This document shows, in pieces, positions 33,171 through 47,300 of a stretch of 64,000 bases of DNA. Made by a program: the position numbers and the translations under genes. The DNA is from Salvia splendens (lineage: Eukaryota > Streptophyta > Magnoliopsida > Lamiales > Lamiaceae), in assembly GCF_004379255.2 (NCBI RefSeq), contig NC_056038.1:10330729-10394728 (forward strand). The letters run 5' to 3'. Positions within the stretch are counted from its first letter, which is position 1, and each line of letters starts with the position of its first letter. The notes beneath the pieces were generated by a model. The model did no database searches and was not told where the DNA came from. It saw only the letters and a list, made by a program, of their open reading frames with translations.

Positions 33171-34429
33171 TCTCATTATTCACAAATCCACTCTTAAAGA
33201 CCGAACTAGAGACCAAATGAGGGCACTTAGATCTAGATTTTAATGGATGAGATTAGACCATGTTATATTAATTTCGCTCCTTCATTAGGTACACAATTTA
33301 CTTCAAACCGGGGATATTTAGGTAAAATTGCATTTAGGATAAAAATTTCATGGTTTACTTTCCATACTCATTCCCGCTGCTGTGCCTCCAAAAATATTTA
33401 CCCTTCTTTCTCATTTCCCGATCCTTTTCTTCTGCAAATCAACGCTCCAACGTTGCTTCTTCTGCCAAAATTGACGCTTCCACATCTTCTTCTGCAAATC
33501 GACGACATCATCGTCTACCTCAATCGATGACATCGCCAGCTGATTCAACTATAGTCGATTCACCCCTGATTCATCCCCAATCCACTGATTCGAAATGGTT
33601 GACACAGGCCAATCGTCGACCGAAGGTAATCGACGGTTGTTGCGTTCTGGCCGAACGTCTAGTGAAGGTAATACACCTTTGAAGTTTTACAAAGTTCTTA
33701 ATCTTAATTTACTTCATCTAATTCCTAAATTGGATTCTGATTTTCATCAAAATAGTAATAAAATTCCACTCGAAGCTAAGTCTCTGTCATCTCCTTCGCA
33801 CTGCATCTACTCACCGTGTTCGTTGCTGCTATCGAGTCACCACCGTGGACAGAACCGCCTCGCCGCTGTTTCTAAGGTGGTCATCTTAAATGGGACGGAG
33901 GGAGTACTAGAATGAAGTAATAAACCTATTGGAATGAAGTACAAGTCTACTGAAATGAAGTAATACCTACTGGACGTTGTTACGGTATTCATATGATGTA
34001 CTATTGTATAGTTTGTTGCCGTTTAAATTTTTGGATGTAAAACAAAATCTCATTTCAAAAGCACATAATGAAGTAATACCTAATAGAAACAAATTACTTC
34101 ATATTGATCTGTTTATTACTACAAGCGTGAAAAAATTGAACAAAACCTACCTAGTAATGCTAATATTACTTCATTCAATCTGGTGATTACTTCATTCAGC
34201 TAAACTATTACTTCATACTGATCTGTTTATTACTACAAGCGTGAAAAAATCGAACGAAACCTACTGGGGGAGTTTAACAATTGAGATTGGTGCAGAAAAG
34301 GTGATGCAGTTTGTTTGATTACTCAATCCATTTGTTTAACAATTGGGGAGAGTTTTGATTTTTTGAAGCTAAAGCTCTTCCGTGGACACTGCAGAAATGA
34401 AATATGCATAAAAGCATTTGAAGTCCTAC

Positions 34430-35110
34430 TGGAATGGAATGAAGTAAAAACCTAGTTCAATGAAGTAATTATATTTTTGAATGAAGTAATAAATCTATTG
34501 GAATAAATTATACTATTGTTTACACTGAATAAATTAAAAACCTAGCTCAATATATTACATGCTGGAATGAAGTAATAAACTTACTTGAATGAAGTAAAAA
34601 TCAACTAAAATGATGTAAAAACCTAGTTCAATGAATTCGAATGAAACATGTGTTAAATCATTTGAAAACCTACTGCATGCAATGAACTAAAAACATGTTT
34701 GAATGAAGTAACGACTCATTTAAATGAAGTAGTATTTAATGAAGTAAAAATCTGTTCATTTTCAATATATTACGTACTTGAATGAAGTAATAAACTTACT
34801 TGAATGAAGTAAAAATCAACTGAAATGAAGTAAAAACCAACTGGAATGAAGTAAAAACCTAGTTCAATGAATTCGAATGAAACATGTGTTAAATCATTTG
34901 AAAACCTACTGCATGCAATGAACTAAAAACCTGTTTGAATGAAGTAACGACTCATTTAAATGAAGTAATATGGAATGAAGTAAATTCTGTTCATTTTCAA
35001 TATATTACGTACTGGAATGAAGTAATGAACTTACTTGAATGAAGTAAAAACCAACTAGAATGAAGTAAAAACAATTTCATTTTTAGATAATAAACTGAAG
35101 TAATAAACTT
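34430..35110 (+). repeat. GAATGAAGTAA word array with a 236-bp duplication
   Basis: atgaattcgaatgaaacatg occurs at 34631 and 34867, and the surrounding blocks match. tgaagtaa recurs dozens of times at irregular spacing; inverted versions (ttacttcatt) dominate 35340-36140. Confidence 0.85.
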
Positions 35111-35236
35111 ACTGTAATGAAATTAAAAACTACAAAAATGAAGTAATACCTACTGGAAATAAATTACTTCATATTGATCTGTTTATTACTAAAAGCGTGA
35201 AAAAATCAAATGAAACCTACTGGTGAAATAATTTAC

Positions 35237-35330
35237 TAATGCTCTTCTTCTTCTTCTTCTTCTTCTTCTTCTTCTTCTTCTTCTTCTTCTTCTTCTTCTT
35301 CTTCCTCCTCCTCCTCCTCCTCCTCCTCCC
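35237..35330 (+). repeat. (TTC)n/(CTC)n microsatellite
   Basis: About 22 ttc units followed by about 8 ctc units. Confidence 0.97.
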
Positions 35331-37031
35331 AGTGCTGCTAATATTACTTCATTCAATCTGGTGATTACTTCATTCAGATAATCTATTACTTCATACTGAT
35401 CTATTTATTACTACAAACGTGAAAAAATAAAAAATATACAAATTGTTAATCTTTTGTTAAACATAATTCATTCATAAACAAGGTTCAACCGTAGATTTTT
35501 CATCGGATGTGTTAAAAAACTTTAGCAAAATTAAAAACACATCAGTTATCCAAAAAAATGAATCGAAAAAAACCGTGATCTTTCAAATGAGTAGTCGTCT
35601 TCTTGTACCTCTAAATCTGAATTTGTATGAAGAAGAGTGCCAATTGGTGTTTGTAGATCATCCACAATTATTCGTCTATGTATCTCGCAACTTACTAAAT
35701 CTATGCCATGACTACTAGCAAATATCGAAAAATATTCCGCAATTGTTAATGGTAAATTGGGCCCCCAAAGTAAAATTCTTGCGTCCGCCATTGTTTGGTG
35801 TGTCTGTGTTTGGCAGCGATTGAGAAGATTAGTTCGTAACAAACAAAAAGGATTATTCAACTTGAATTTAAGTTCATTCATACATATTATTACTTCGTTC
35901 TATTAGGTAATTAGTTCATTAAAGTACAATTCATCACGCACTTATGCATACAATACACTTCAGATTAGCATTTCTAATTAACCGTTATTAAATTCATTCC
36001 AACATGTTATTACTTCATTCGAACATGTTGCTACTTCATTCAACTAGGTATACAGCTATACGCAAACTTATGCATACAACATAGTTAAGTTTTTGTTACT
36101 TCATTCGACCTATTGATTACTTCATTCAAATGAATTGTTACTTCATTATTGATCTGTGTATAGTGTAGACATAAAAAATCAAAAAAATATTCATCAACAA
36201 GGTTCAACAAGAGATTTTCCATCATATTGGTTAAAAAACTTCATCAAAATTAAAAACACATCATGTATCCAATACAACTAATCGGAAAAGACGTGAACCT
36301 TCAAATAAGTTGTCTTCTTCTTCTAGCTTTGGATCTGAATCTGAATCTATATCAGAAAAAGTGTCACCTGTTTTTTTTTAGATCATTCATATCATCCATG
36401 CTCTATGCTCTGGGATGTTGAATTCTCCATGAAAATTCAGATCTAAGCTTCAAAAGAAATCGGAATTACCCACGCACAAAATAATCGGAGTTCTTCACGC
36501 CAGGCTTCATTGTGAAAATTTCTCAAGCTTTATATTCAGATTTGAATAACGATTCGATAAACATTGCAACACGATTGAGAAATATTGAGAGGCGAAGATA
36601 GAGATTTACGATCACGAGAAGCAGATCGTCGAGATCGTCGATATTCTCCATGAGAGTCGGAATATTGCCAAATTGAAGCAGAACGCGGTCGTGAATTGAA
36701 GGCAGATCGTGATCGTGAAATGAAGGCAGATCGTGAATTGAACGTGAATTGAAGAAGATCGGCGCAGATCGTGGACGGCAGATTGAAGAAGATTAAAGAA
36801 GATTATGATCGTGAATTGCGAGAATTGTGTGAAGATTGTGTGAGAATTGAGACAAAGAGAATAACGTTATGTATGTTAATAATTGATTTCCTAAAATACC
36901 CCTTAGCAAGTTTTAATTGAATAAAATATTAATTTATTTATAAATTAATCCTAGCCACAAGATTGAAAAAATGAAGGGCCCTAATTTGGTCTCTAGTTCG
37001 GTCTTTAAAAAGGGTTCGACATTGATCACTT

Positions 37032-37034
<3 letters not shown>

Positions 37035-37060
<26 letters not shown>
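37035..37060. repeat. (TA)n tract shared by elements 2 and 3
   Basis: About 26 bases of alternating TA, with ccctatata on the left and tatagggt on the right, so the two elements face each other across it. Confidence 0.9.
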
Positions 37061-37066
<6 letters not shown>

Positions 37067-39649
37067 CCCCTTATATGCACAACACCTCATTAGTGTAGAA
37101 CTAGAGACTAAATATTGATCATTAGATTTAAATTTTGATGGCTAAGATTAAAGCTACTACATCTTAATCCTGTCATTCATCCAGTCAATTAATTAGTTCA
37201 TCCAAGGGACAATATAGTCATTTTGTATATGAGTCAAACCTTGTGAAAGTTATTATGCATAATTCATGAGAGTATGAATTAGGGTAAAACAAAAAAAAAC
37301 CCCACTTTCTTCTCCCACAATGCGGCGTTGTACTCTAATCATCTTCAAGAATCGATTCTTCCGTCTTCCTTCTCAACCCTACCTATCTGTCGATTCTTAC
37401 CATGGTGGGCACAAGGCGGGCCAAGTTGAACGGTATTTGTTGTGTTCTACGACTTTAACAATCTACGAATTTAACGATATTAATCTTTTAAATTTTAGTT
37501 GTAGATAAGCGGGATGTTGTTTTCTTGAACTGCATCTGTGCTGGTGAGTTCAGTGCATATGTTAATTTAGACCATCAAATTTTTTTTAGAAAGCACGTTT
37601 TTTCCAATTAGTCCACTGCATATGTTAATTTAGTTCAGCTTCTATGCATTTTCATTCACGTTTTTCTTCAACTTGGTTCCCCATCATTCAATTGGAAAAA
37701 CTATACCGGGACGTCCTCCTAAAACCAGAACGAGGTCTACCCCGAAGCGGATCGAACCAGACCTTTTGGCTGAGCTAACCACAATCCTGGACAAATTGAA
37801 ATGTATTTTGGTTGCTGAATAAATTGAAGTGATTTCGGGACAAGATGAATAAATTATTTCGTTGGCTGAAGTTATTATATATATTGGATTTTTCATTGTA
37901 GATTCAGTTGAACCTAAATCATCATAGTATGAACTATGTGTATTAAGTAATGAAGTAAGTTTTTATGATGTCATGAAGTGGGTGTTGGTTCAAATTTTTA
38001 CAGCTACATTTATAAAATTTGTATTTTTGTGTGTTTAGCAATTTTTTTTGAAACTTTGAGTGTGTAAATTTGCTTCATCATAAATTTCTAATGTGATTAC
38101 ATTGATGTACAAGCTGTAGTGATTTCAGGACAAGATGAATGAATTATTACGTTGGATGAAGTTATGTATATTGGTTTTGACAAAGTAGATTCAATTTAAC
38201 ATAAAATCTTTTCTTATTGCAATGAACTTATTAATTGCTATGATGAACAAAGTTATATATAGATGATGCAATTTGGTATGCTTTATCTGGACATTTTGTA
38301 TTTGTCGTCGGTACTGTTTTTATCTGGGTGTATAAATTTTTTCCATCTTAAGTTTGAAATGTATTTTAATTGCTGAATAAATTGAAGTGATTTCGGGGCA
38401 AGATGAATAAATTATTTCATTGGCTGAAGTTATTATGTATATTGGATTTTTCATCAAGAACACAGATTTACATCATTGGAGCACGAGTTTGTTTCATATA
38501 TTGTAGTAATTTTTAAAGGACTAAAAATTGTACAAAAATAAAAAAGGACATATTTTATCATTGAAGTACAACAGCAACAATAAACACATTCATAGCAATT
38601 CAAATTTATTTTTATGATAACTATATGGAGTGGCACGTTTTAGTTCATTATTTAAAATATTAAGTTCACCAAGAACATGCAGAAACTTCATCACATATTG
38701 GAAAAAATTCATAATATAATGCCGATACAGTACACATCAAACAAATACGAAAAAATGAAGTACAACAATTTTTATAAAATTCCTCGTTCAATGTCAATCC
38801 AGAGAATGAAATTTTAATATAACAGACATACTGGATTGCATAAATACTTCGTTGTGTATCTAAAATCGTTCATCACAATTACAATTAAGTTCAACTACGT
38901 AAAAAAATAAATCAGTTCAACAACGAGGAAATCACATCGAGACATAATGGCATAACTGATCTTGAATTACCTTTTTTCTGCTTCTCCTTTATCTTGTCGC
39001 AATTCATAACAATCATTTTGGAAATCTCAAATTTCCAGACCACACGAATTTTTTAGGGTTTAAGCTATGTCACTTCGTTCACATCATACACACAGAAATT
39101 TATAAAACAAACAAAATCATTGAATTAATTTAATACATTAATGAATGTACTAACCGGGATCGTCTGATTCTTCGGAGGAAGAATCAAATATTGGCAGAAG
39201 CATGTCCATTTGTGAGACTCTGATTAATATAGGCAGAAGCATGTCCATTCGATGCTTCATATGGAAAATCAGTTGTCTAAGAAGGAGTGCTCGATGCGTC
39301 GATTGACGTACTTTGGGAGATCAAGGTATAAAGTTATGAAGATTAAAACACAATATTGGATCTGGTGTTGGAATGGAATTGGAGATTGAATTAAGAATAA
39401 GAGATTGCACTTTCATTGTATAAAAATATTTACCATATTTACGTGGCTTTCATTATGGAAGAACAAATAACTACCAAAGTAGGAATTACAAAATAATCTC
39501 CCAGCAATGATTTTCGAATTATTTAATAGAAATATGTAATATTTGATATTATTTGCTTGAATTAATTATGACCACAAGATTATAAACAAGGGTGGACAAG
39601 ATTCAGTCTCTAGTTCGGTCTTTAAAATTAGTTCAACATTGAATACAAT

Positions 39650-39652
<3 letters not shown>
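37061..39652. mobile_element. (TA)n-bounded large non-coding element 3
   Basis: aactagagactaaat at 37099-37113 and its inverted partner aactagagactgaat on the minus strand at 39615-39601, in a ttaaagaccg context at the right end. Both ends abut (TA)n. About 2.6 kb without a gene that I can support; it contains a 100-bp block duplicated 558 bp apart. Confidence 0.6.
37796..38452 (+). repeat. 100-bp block repeated 558 bp apart
   Basis: ttgaaatgtattttggttgc through tattggatttttcat at about 37796-37895 recurs at about 38353-38452 with few changes. Confidence 0.85.

Positions 39653-39693
<41 letters not shown>
39653..39693. repeat. (TA)n tract
   Basis: About 40 bases of alternating TA on the right side of element 3. 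Confidence 0.95.
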
Positions 39694-39697
<4 letters not shown>

Positions 39698-40623
39698 CAA
39701 TGGTCAACTTATCTCTTAGTTGTTAACTATAATTAATTTAAGACCATAAGATTTTAGAGATCTAATGATTTTATAAATTGTCATATGGAATTTTTTTTCT
39801 TTTTTCAATATTAAAAAGATAATAATTACTATCAATTTAGGTTTAAGAATACAATATTAATATAGTGCATTAAATATATCAACACGAACACATGACAATG
39901 TCAACATAATTTTATATTGGCTTTGCACAGGCACTGTGTTAACATATTACTATATAGTAAGATGTATTGATATAAAGTTGTTTAACGAAATTTATGAATA
40001 TTTACGAAAATTTTAACATCGAAACATATGCATGTAGAATCTCGTTGGAATCCTTATAAAATTATCTTTAAATTAATATATGTTGTGGAAAAAATAATTT
40101 AAATCGAGAAAGTTATGTGCATTTAAAGTTTTGAGATATTTTTCAAAAGTTAGTTATAACTAATTTGTTGTTGATTGACATTAATATCCTAATTGACTTT
40201 TTTCGTTGCATGATATTGATATTCGAGGCTGAATGATCATGGCCCTTGATTTGAAGATCTAATGCCTATCATTTAGTTGTAGTTAGCACGCAATTTAAAG
40301 GTGAGTTAGCAATATAACGCACTTCATAGCGAAACATAATTAATTTTCATTTTGTTCACGATTTAAAGAGTTATTTTGGCTCTGTGCGTGTTTTATAAAA
40401 TTGTTTGACTTTGTAAGCAAATTGAGTAGAAAATATGCCGACTCTCATTTTTAATACTCTTATTAGTTTTAATATGAACCATTTATGAAAAAAATAGTGG
40501 AATGTGAATAAGCAAATACTCCATTCGTCCACTTTTCATTTTCGTCCGTTCCACAAAAATATGTGCATTTCATTTTTGGAAAGTTATCATAATTTATTAC
40601 TCATACATCATCTTATTTTAGTA
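39694..40623. other. Non-coding, possible fourth (TA)n-bounded element
   Basis: ttagttgttaactataatta near 39718 and tcatttagttgtagttagca near 40270, both next to agatctaatg, hint at a decayed inverted structure. The motif aactagagac is not found. A Stowaway end (ctccattcgtccac) lies near 40520. No gene seen. Confidence 0.35.
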
Positions 40624-41064
40624 CTTCCTCCTTTTTATACAGTAATAAAGTCATTTCATTTTCTGCACTCGTTTTGATAGTTAAGTGAATAATAGATAGA
40701 TAGTTAAGTGAATAAAGAGTAAAGTAAAAGAGAGAATGATTTAGAGAATACTCTTATCTACATTAATCTTTTTTTACTTAGTCTTTCTTCACTTTAACTA
40801 TTTATTACTCCATCTGTTTCATGTTAATAGAGTCATTTTTCTATTTTGGGAGGTTCCAAGTTAATTGAGTCATTTCTATTTTTGACAAAAAGTAATTCTC
40901 CATTTTACTTTATTCTCTCTTACTTTTTTCCCATCCATTTAACACATTATTCTTAAACTCCTTGCCGAAAAGAAATGTCTTTATTAACAAGGAACGGAGT
41001 GGGTATCATTTTTTCAATACGAGTGCGGAAAATAAAATGACTCTACTACTGTGGAACGAAGGAG
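40624..41064. mobile_element. Stowaway MITE with a second Stowaway inside
   Basis: Outer ends cttcctcctttttatacag and ctgtggaacgaaggag, flanked by TA. Inner element about 40808-40999, from ctccatctgtttcatg to aaggaacggag. The pair lies about 300 bp upstream of the PNG1 start and may touch its promoter. Confidence 0.75.
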
Positions 41065-41361
41065 TACAACTTATACCACCATTAAACACTACACTAATAC
41101 TACTTTAACTATTCTTCTCACATTTTCTCTTAGTTTACCAATTCTATCTTAATTTTTATGTCATATTAATTGCTAATATTTTTACGAGACGGAGGGAGAT
41201 TTTTTAATATTGAAGGTAACAAAATGAATATTGTGTTGTGATAAAGAAAAAGTAACTCGGAATTTTGGTTTATCGCCTTTATCGTCAACCTGCATTGTAC
41301 CTGCCTCTGTAGCTCTGCAAGCATTTAACAGTTGTCCGACACAAGAAAAGAATCAGTGAAA

Positions 41362-44300
41362 ATGGTGGCACGCAAATTCTTGGTTGAACACGGCGCCTCC
41401 TCCTTCGACGTCGATTACGACACTGACGATGGCCTCGAAGTTTTCTTCAATTCTCTCTCCTCTTTTTTTGCTGAACTTCTCCCAATTCGCCTTTCTCAGA
41501 CGATGCTCCTCTCTTTTTCTTATTGCGTTTCAGGTGCTCAAATTCCAGCTTTTCTCTCTCACCTCCATCCCTCCCGATCACCAAAAGGTTCTTTCTTTTT
41601 CTTATTTTATCTTTTTTTCCTCAATCGTGTTTGTGCCTTCTCATTCCAGCTTTAAATTATCTTCAATTTTCTATAGCATGTTTATTTGTTTATTCTACTT
41701 GGTAAGGTTACAAATTAGTGTATACATTACCCGGCATTTGATCACTTACATTGAAGAAAACTGCATTGTACAGATCATGGTATTGGTCTTGCTTGTAATT
41801 AATTTTAGATTATCCTAAGCTTTAGGCTCCATGATTTCGTTCCTGTTTACTGTAATTTCAAAATTTTGGGCACCACGTAATTTCAGCATTCCATACTTGG
41901 ACAGACAATGTGCATATTTATGGGTTGATCCATATGAGAATAGATAAAGGCCGTGATGAGTTTTTTGGTCTGATTCTTCGTTCTGTCTATAGATATTGGG
42001 AGCTGATGGAAATACTATGGTGTCGGATGATTCTGATCTCGGATTGATTTCTGATAAGTTGCGGCTTATCTCGATTGACGAGGATGATAACTCAAAGCCA
42101 GTGGAAACATCTATACCCGATATCATGTCATCTGATGAAGAATTTGCTCGACGTTTGCAGGTTTTGTTTGTTGATCCTCTTCTGCATCTTTGTGCTGTTT
42201 GTTATCTGATTTATCAAGTTGAGATCTATTTATGTTATCTTTAGCCTAAACGTAAAGTTCTAGGTTCTAAAAATACAGCCTTAACATGACTTAGAAGCTG
42301 TTGCTTAGCACCCATATTTCAGATAAGCAGGAAATTCAGCTTCTTCAGCATTTTTCTGTTGTAAGTTAGAGCATTTGCCTGAGAATCTCTTTGTTTTGGT
42401 TAGAGGTAAACAATAAACAGTTTCTGATCTTACAAGAATTTATTTTTGTTTTGTTCTTCTTTATGTTTATTGCGGGATTATTTGCTCTCTCTTTATAGTT
42501 TGAGTACACTTAAAATTGTAATTGGAAAGTGATAATGAATTTCATTCTGATATGATCAACTTACAAAGTTGTTATCTTTTTCTTTTCTGCTGGGAACTTA
42601 TTAAGGATGTTGTGCCTTTGATTTAGGCTGAAGAAGAAGCATTAATGATGCAACAGTTTGTAACAAGTGAAAACCGAGAGCAAGTTGAGCAGAGAATACG
42701 CCCATATATTCATCAAGTCTTGATGGTAATTATCTTCATTGTAAATTGATTTCTCATTCTTTTTAGAATTTCTTTCTTTATAAGGTTAAAATACCTACAT
42801 AAAATGATAAAATGGTTGCTTCTGTGGATGGCATTATGGTTAATAAAAGTCATATCTTTTATATTTATTGTTCTTTTCCAAAGTGGGCAATATTCTTATT
42901 GGTAGATTGGACATGATTCTAATGCAGTATGAAGACCCACAGCGACAAGAGGATGCACGAAAGACAGTACCTGTGGACAGGCTTGAGGAAAAAGCAGCCG
43001 TTGCATTGGCTAGGGTAACAACTCCTATCTTCAACCACCACGTCTATATTGTATAGCATTTACCAAGAAATGGGGAAGGATTTTGTTTTCTTTTTTAATT
43101 CCTCTAGGGTTGGGGTTGAGTGTGGGATGCTATTATGGAAGGGTTGTTTATCGAAATGGTTTTAGATACTTACGATAATACCTTTTGTCCCAACGAAGAT
43201 GACCCATTGTCCTTTTTGGTCTGCCCCAACGAAGATGATCGAAATTGGTAACACTGCTATTTCTACTTTATGCTCTCTCCACTTAACACACAAAATAAAA
43301 ATCTCGTGGCATCCAAGAAAGAGGTCATCTTTGCCGGGATGGAGGGCTTATTTAGTTTTTAAAGGGGGTCATCAATTGAAGCTCAATCGTCATTGGGTTT
43401 GTAGGCATGTAGCTTAACTGTACATAGTTACGCTCTAGGTCTCTATTCCTGAATAGTGGATTGAGGAGTGATGTCTGAAAAGTTCTAAGAATTACTATTG
43501 GTTCCTTACTACTGTCGACACAGTTATTGAGGATTGAGGAAATAATTTTTGTTTTATCTTCAGATTGGCCTTAAACATTAGTATTCTTCCTCCTATTATT
43601 GTGTTACTGGCTTGATATGCAAAATTCTCATAGTTAGCTACTTTACATAGGAGGGAAATTTCAAACCAACAAAAGATGAACTTGATCATGGATTCCTGTT
43701 GCAGTTGCTCTTCTGGTTTAAGCAGTCATTCAGGTCTATATCCCAATTCTTTATTATTCATGAACAACTGGTTACTAAGTCCTGCAAGAAAACAATGTGG
43801 CAATTCTATGGTGCATAAATTTGTATATCTCTGGGCATAAATATCTTGAAACGAGGTTTCATCTATTGATCATAATTTCCTCATGTCATTTGGAATTAAT
43901 GTTTCTAAGAATCGCATATACTCTGTCATACATCTGTTGGTTCAGATCAACAGTTTGATTGATAAAGGATCGCTATAGACTATTGAGAAAGGAAATATGG
44001 CAAATCGAGTTTTTGTAGGCTAGGTTCTTTGGCTCAAATGATTAATAGTATATAACTCAATGCCGAAGCATGTGATAAAAATAAGAATACTATATTTCAT
44101 TTTGGAAGTTAATATTTGCAACATAAAGTTCAATTTGTTATTGAATAATTGAATTACCAACACAAACTATTAAATTTAGATAGGCTAAAAGAAGAGCTGG
44201 AAAAGTGTAAAAATTGAATGGTAATTGTATTTGGTTTGGTAAACATTATATGAGAAAATCCTTGGCTGACCTTTGTGCATTCTCTCATCTTAGTTTGTTA

Positions 44301-47300
44301 GCTCATCCCTCTCCATTTTACTTACAGACGATAGTGATTCACAGCCATTTTATTTAAAAGGAAAGTAACTTTTGGCAAAGGGTGATTATTATAATAGAAA
44401 CCTCTCCATGTTATGCTAGATATTAATTTTTGCCATATCTGATTCGTGTCTTTCTTCATATGATTTTGTACTTCCCAGAAGCTCTAAACTCTATTAACTA
44501 ATATGCAAAACTTTGTGGTTTTTCTTCGTTGATGGCTCTAGGTGGGTGAATTCACCACCTTGTGACAGTTGCAATAGTGAGACAATGAATCAGGGCATGG
44601 GAACTCCAACTAATTCAGAATCACATTATGGAGCATCTCGAGTAGAACTTTACCGGTATCTCCCTAATCCCCATGTTAACTTTACATAGAAGTAGATAAT
44701 ATTTGAAATCGAACAACAATGAACTTATTTTGGCATTATATTGGGTAAATGCAGTTGCAAATCTTGCTCAAGTGTAACCCGCTTCCCTAGATACAATGAC
44801 CCAATTAAGGTATTATATTATACCTCACGAACCTAAGAAGGTTTTGGGATTTATTGATTGATTTTTGTTTCAGCTTCTGGAAACTAGAAAGGGGCGCTGT
44901 GGGGAATGGGCTAATTGCTTCACACTATATTGTCGAGCTTTTGGGTATGAAACTCGGTTGGTAAGTTAAACTTCCATTTCTAAGGAATTCTTGTCCTTTT
45001 CATGTAAGATGTAATTCATGGACTTCTGACCAAGGTCATTTCTTTTCTGTATAAATGATTTCTGGCTCAATGAAATATCTTGAATTGGCTTACTGTTCAA
45101 CTTCAGAATCAGGACATTAAATGATTAAGACTAGGAGTTGCAATATCTATTATTAGCCAAAAGAAAATTTGCCAAAAGACATCAGGCCTCATTTGAGTGT
45201 TTTTGACTGGATTCATTTAAAGTTATGATTTGTGTCGGACATAAATTTGTTCATCTAAAGTAATAACTATAAATATTGTTATTTATGCCGAGAGTCTAAT
45301 CTGTGACCAGGATTCCCCAAGAATCTCCTTTTGAACTCTCCTCATGTAAGTTGTTTGAGGATTTATGTATAGTCTCTGGAAATGGGTTTCAAGCATAATA
45401 ATTACTCCGTCCGTCCCTGACACGTTTCTTTTTCACACGTGTTTTGGGAAAATGATAATAAATAGTTAAAGCGGAGAGGAAGTTAAGTAAGAGAGAGAAT
45501 AATATAGAGGAGAGTCTCTTCTACATTATTCTCTCTCTTACTTTACTTTCTCTCCACTTTAACTATTTATTACTATCATTTTTCCAAAACAAGTACGAAA
45601 AAGAAATGTGTCATTATAGCTGGGACAGAGGGAGTAGTACTTATATTTTTGGAATAATGAATATTTTATAACTACTTAGTATTCTAAGATGTAATTAATT
45701 GAAATGTGAATTTTGGGAAGGTATAACAGGGACCTAAATGTTTTTTATATTCAAACCTCTAGAGGACATCTTGTCAAGAAGATTAAAAGCAGGGCACCCT
45801 GTATTCTTTTATACACTAGAAGAAGACATGTTCCTTAAATAGCCAAAATCATTGAACATTTTTTATTGATTGTTTGCCCTATGGTACTGTTAATATTAGG
45901 AGTACTAATATAAGAAATTTGACGAAGAATCGTTTTGGAGTAATGTTTCAGGTTCAAATATTTTTTTATTGTTCTTACTGAGCAATGCATGTATGCCGGC
46001 AACGCAACTAGGTTTACAGAAATCAGTAACAACATCAGAAGTCTAATGAGCTTAGGATTTTTCAAATTGAAAATCTATGTAATTATCCCTAGTGAGTGAA
46101 CAATATGATATAATTAAATTTGATTCCTCAAATATGAAAAGCCAGATATCTCGGTTATCACCATTAGTTGGCATGAGAAAGCTTTATTTATCACAGATTA
46201 GTAGGCTGATACTGGATAATGGACAAAGGACTCTCTAGATAAATCAATATATTGTAACTTTATCAAATCTTAGTGTTTTCAGTTACTGGCATTTTGCATT
46301 TGCAAGAACATTGGTATTAGGTATTAGACAACAACTGCCAGAAGAATTCGCTTTAATGCCATTTTGTAATCTCTTTCATTTCTAGATATTGGACTTCACA
46401 GATCATGTTTGGACAGAGTGTTTCTCACCTTATTTGGGAAGGTAGAACTTGTCTCTCGCTGCTGCTTTAAAAGTATAATTTCTGACAGTATAATTCAAGC
46501 AATGAAAGATTTTGTTCAATTATCAGGTGGATGCATCTGGATCCTTGTGAAGGAATATATGACAATCCATTGCTATATGAGAAGGGGTAAATATCTGAAT
46601 CTGCTACAGTTTCTTTGGAGTTAGATCTGAATAATCTTGGATTATATCCATGCAGTGTAGATCATTTTACCTTCTATTCATAATTGTCACAATTTTTTTT
46701 GCTCCTGTAAGGTGGGGAAAGAAGTTGAACTATGTCATTGCTCTAGCTAGAGATGGAGTTTATGACGTCACTAAACGTTACACAAAAAAATGGCATGAGG
46801 TACTGCTATATCATTCTCGATATGTGCATTTTCCTTCGATTTAGACAATATGAAATACATATCTATACAAGTTAATTTAGAGACTTTTATATTGCAGGTT
46901 TTGTCTAGACGAGTCATGACAACCGAGCCTGCTCTAGCCAGTATCATATCTGACATCACCAGAGAAAGGCGTAGGAGCTTTAGTTCTGAGAAGCTCGTAG
47001 AACATCATGAGCGTGACAAGAAGGAAGTAGAAGAAATGGAGAGGAGCTTGTCATTGCAAGATGACATGCCAATCTCACTTCCTGGGAGACAAAGTGGGGA
47101 TAAAGAATGGCGCGTAGCAAGATCGGAATTTGGTTCTGATGAACATTGTTCCTTGAGTTCCTCATCTTGTCCAGTTCGCAAATGTGTGGATGAGCACGTG
47201 ACAAGAATTTATGATGCATTTCTTCCTCTCCTCCGTCAATTAGTAGAGGAAGCATCTAATAGTTCTAAAGCAACAGATGTTCTTGATATTATAAGAAAGA

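Larger units (their letters stand above)
33169..37034. mobile_element. (TA)n-bounded large non-coding element 2
   Basis: aactagagaccaaat at 33204-33218 and the identical motif on the minus strand at 36998-36984, inside a longer shared ttaaagaccg context. (TA)n lies directly outside both ends. The interior is dominated by gaatgaagtaa words in both orientations, a 236-bp duplicated block and a (TTC)n run. No transposase or other gene is recognised. Confidence 0.65.

Noticed and set aside
33025..33220. Open frames of alternating Tyr-Ile on both strands
   Set aside because: Translation of the (TA)n tract.
33243..33915. Plus-strand frames near the left end of element 2
   Set aside because: Overlapping frames of similar length with no known domain; composition resembles captured UTR-like sequence at most.
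35546..35881. Minus-strand frame of 111 codons in element 2
   Set aside because: No family recognised, it lies in repeat-rich non-coding sequence, and it lacks splice or neighbouring exon support.
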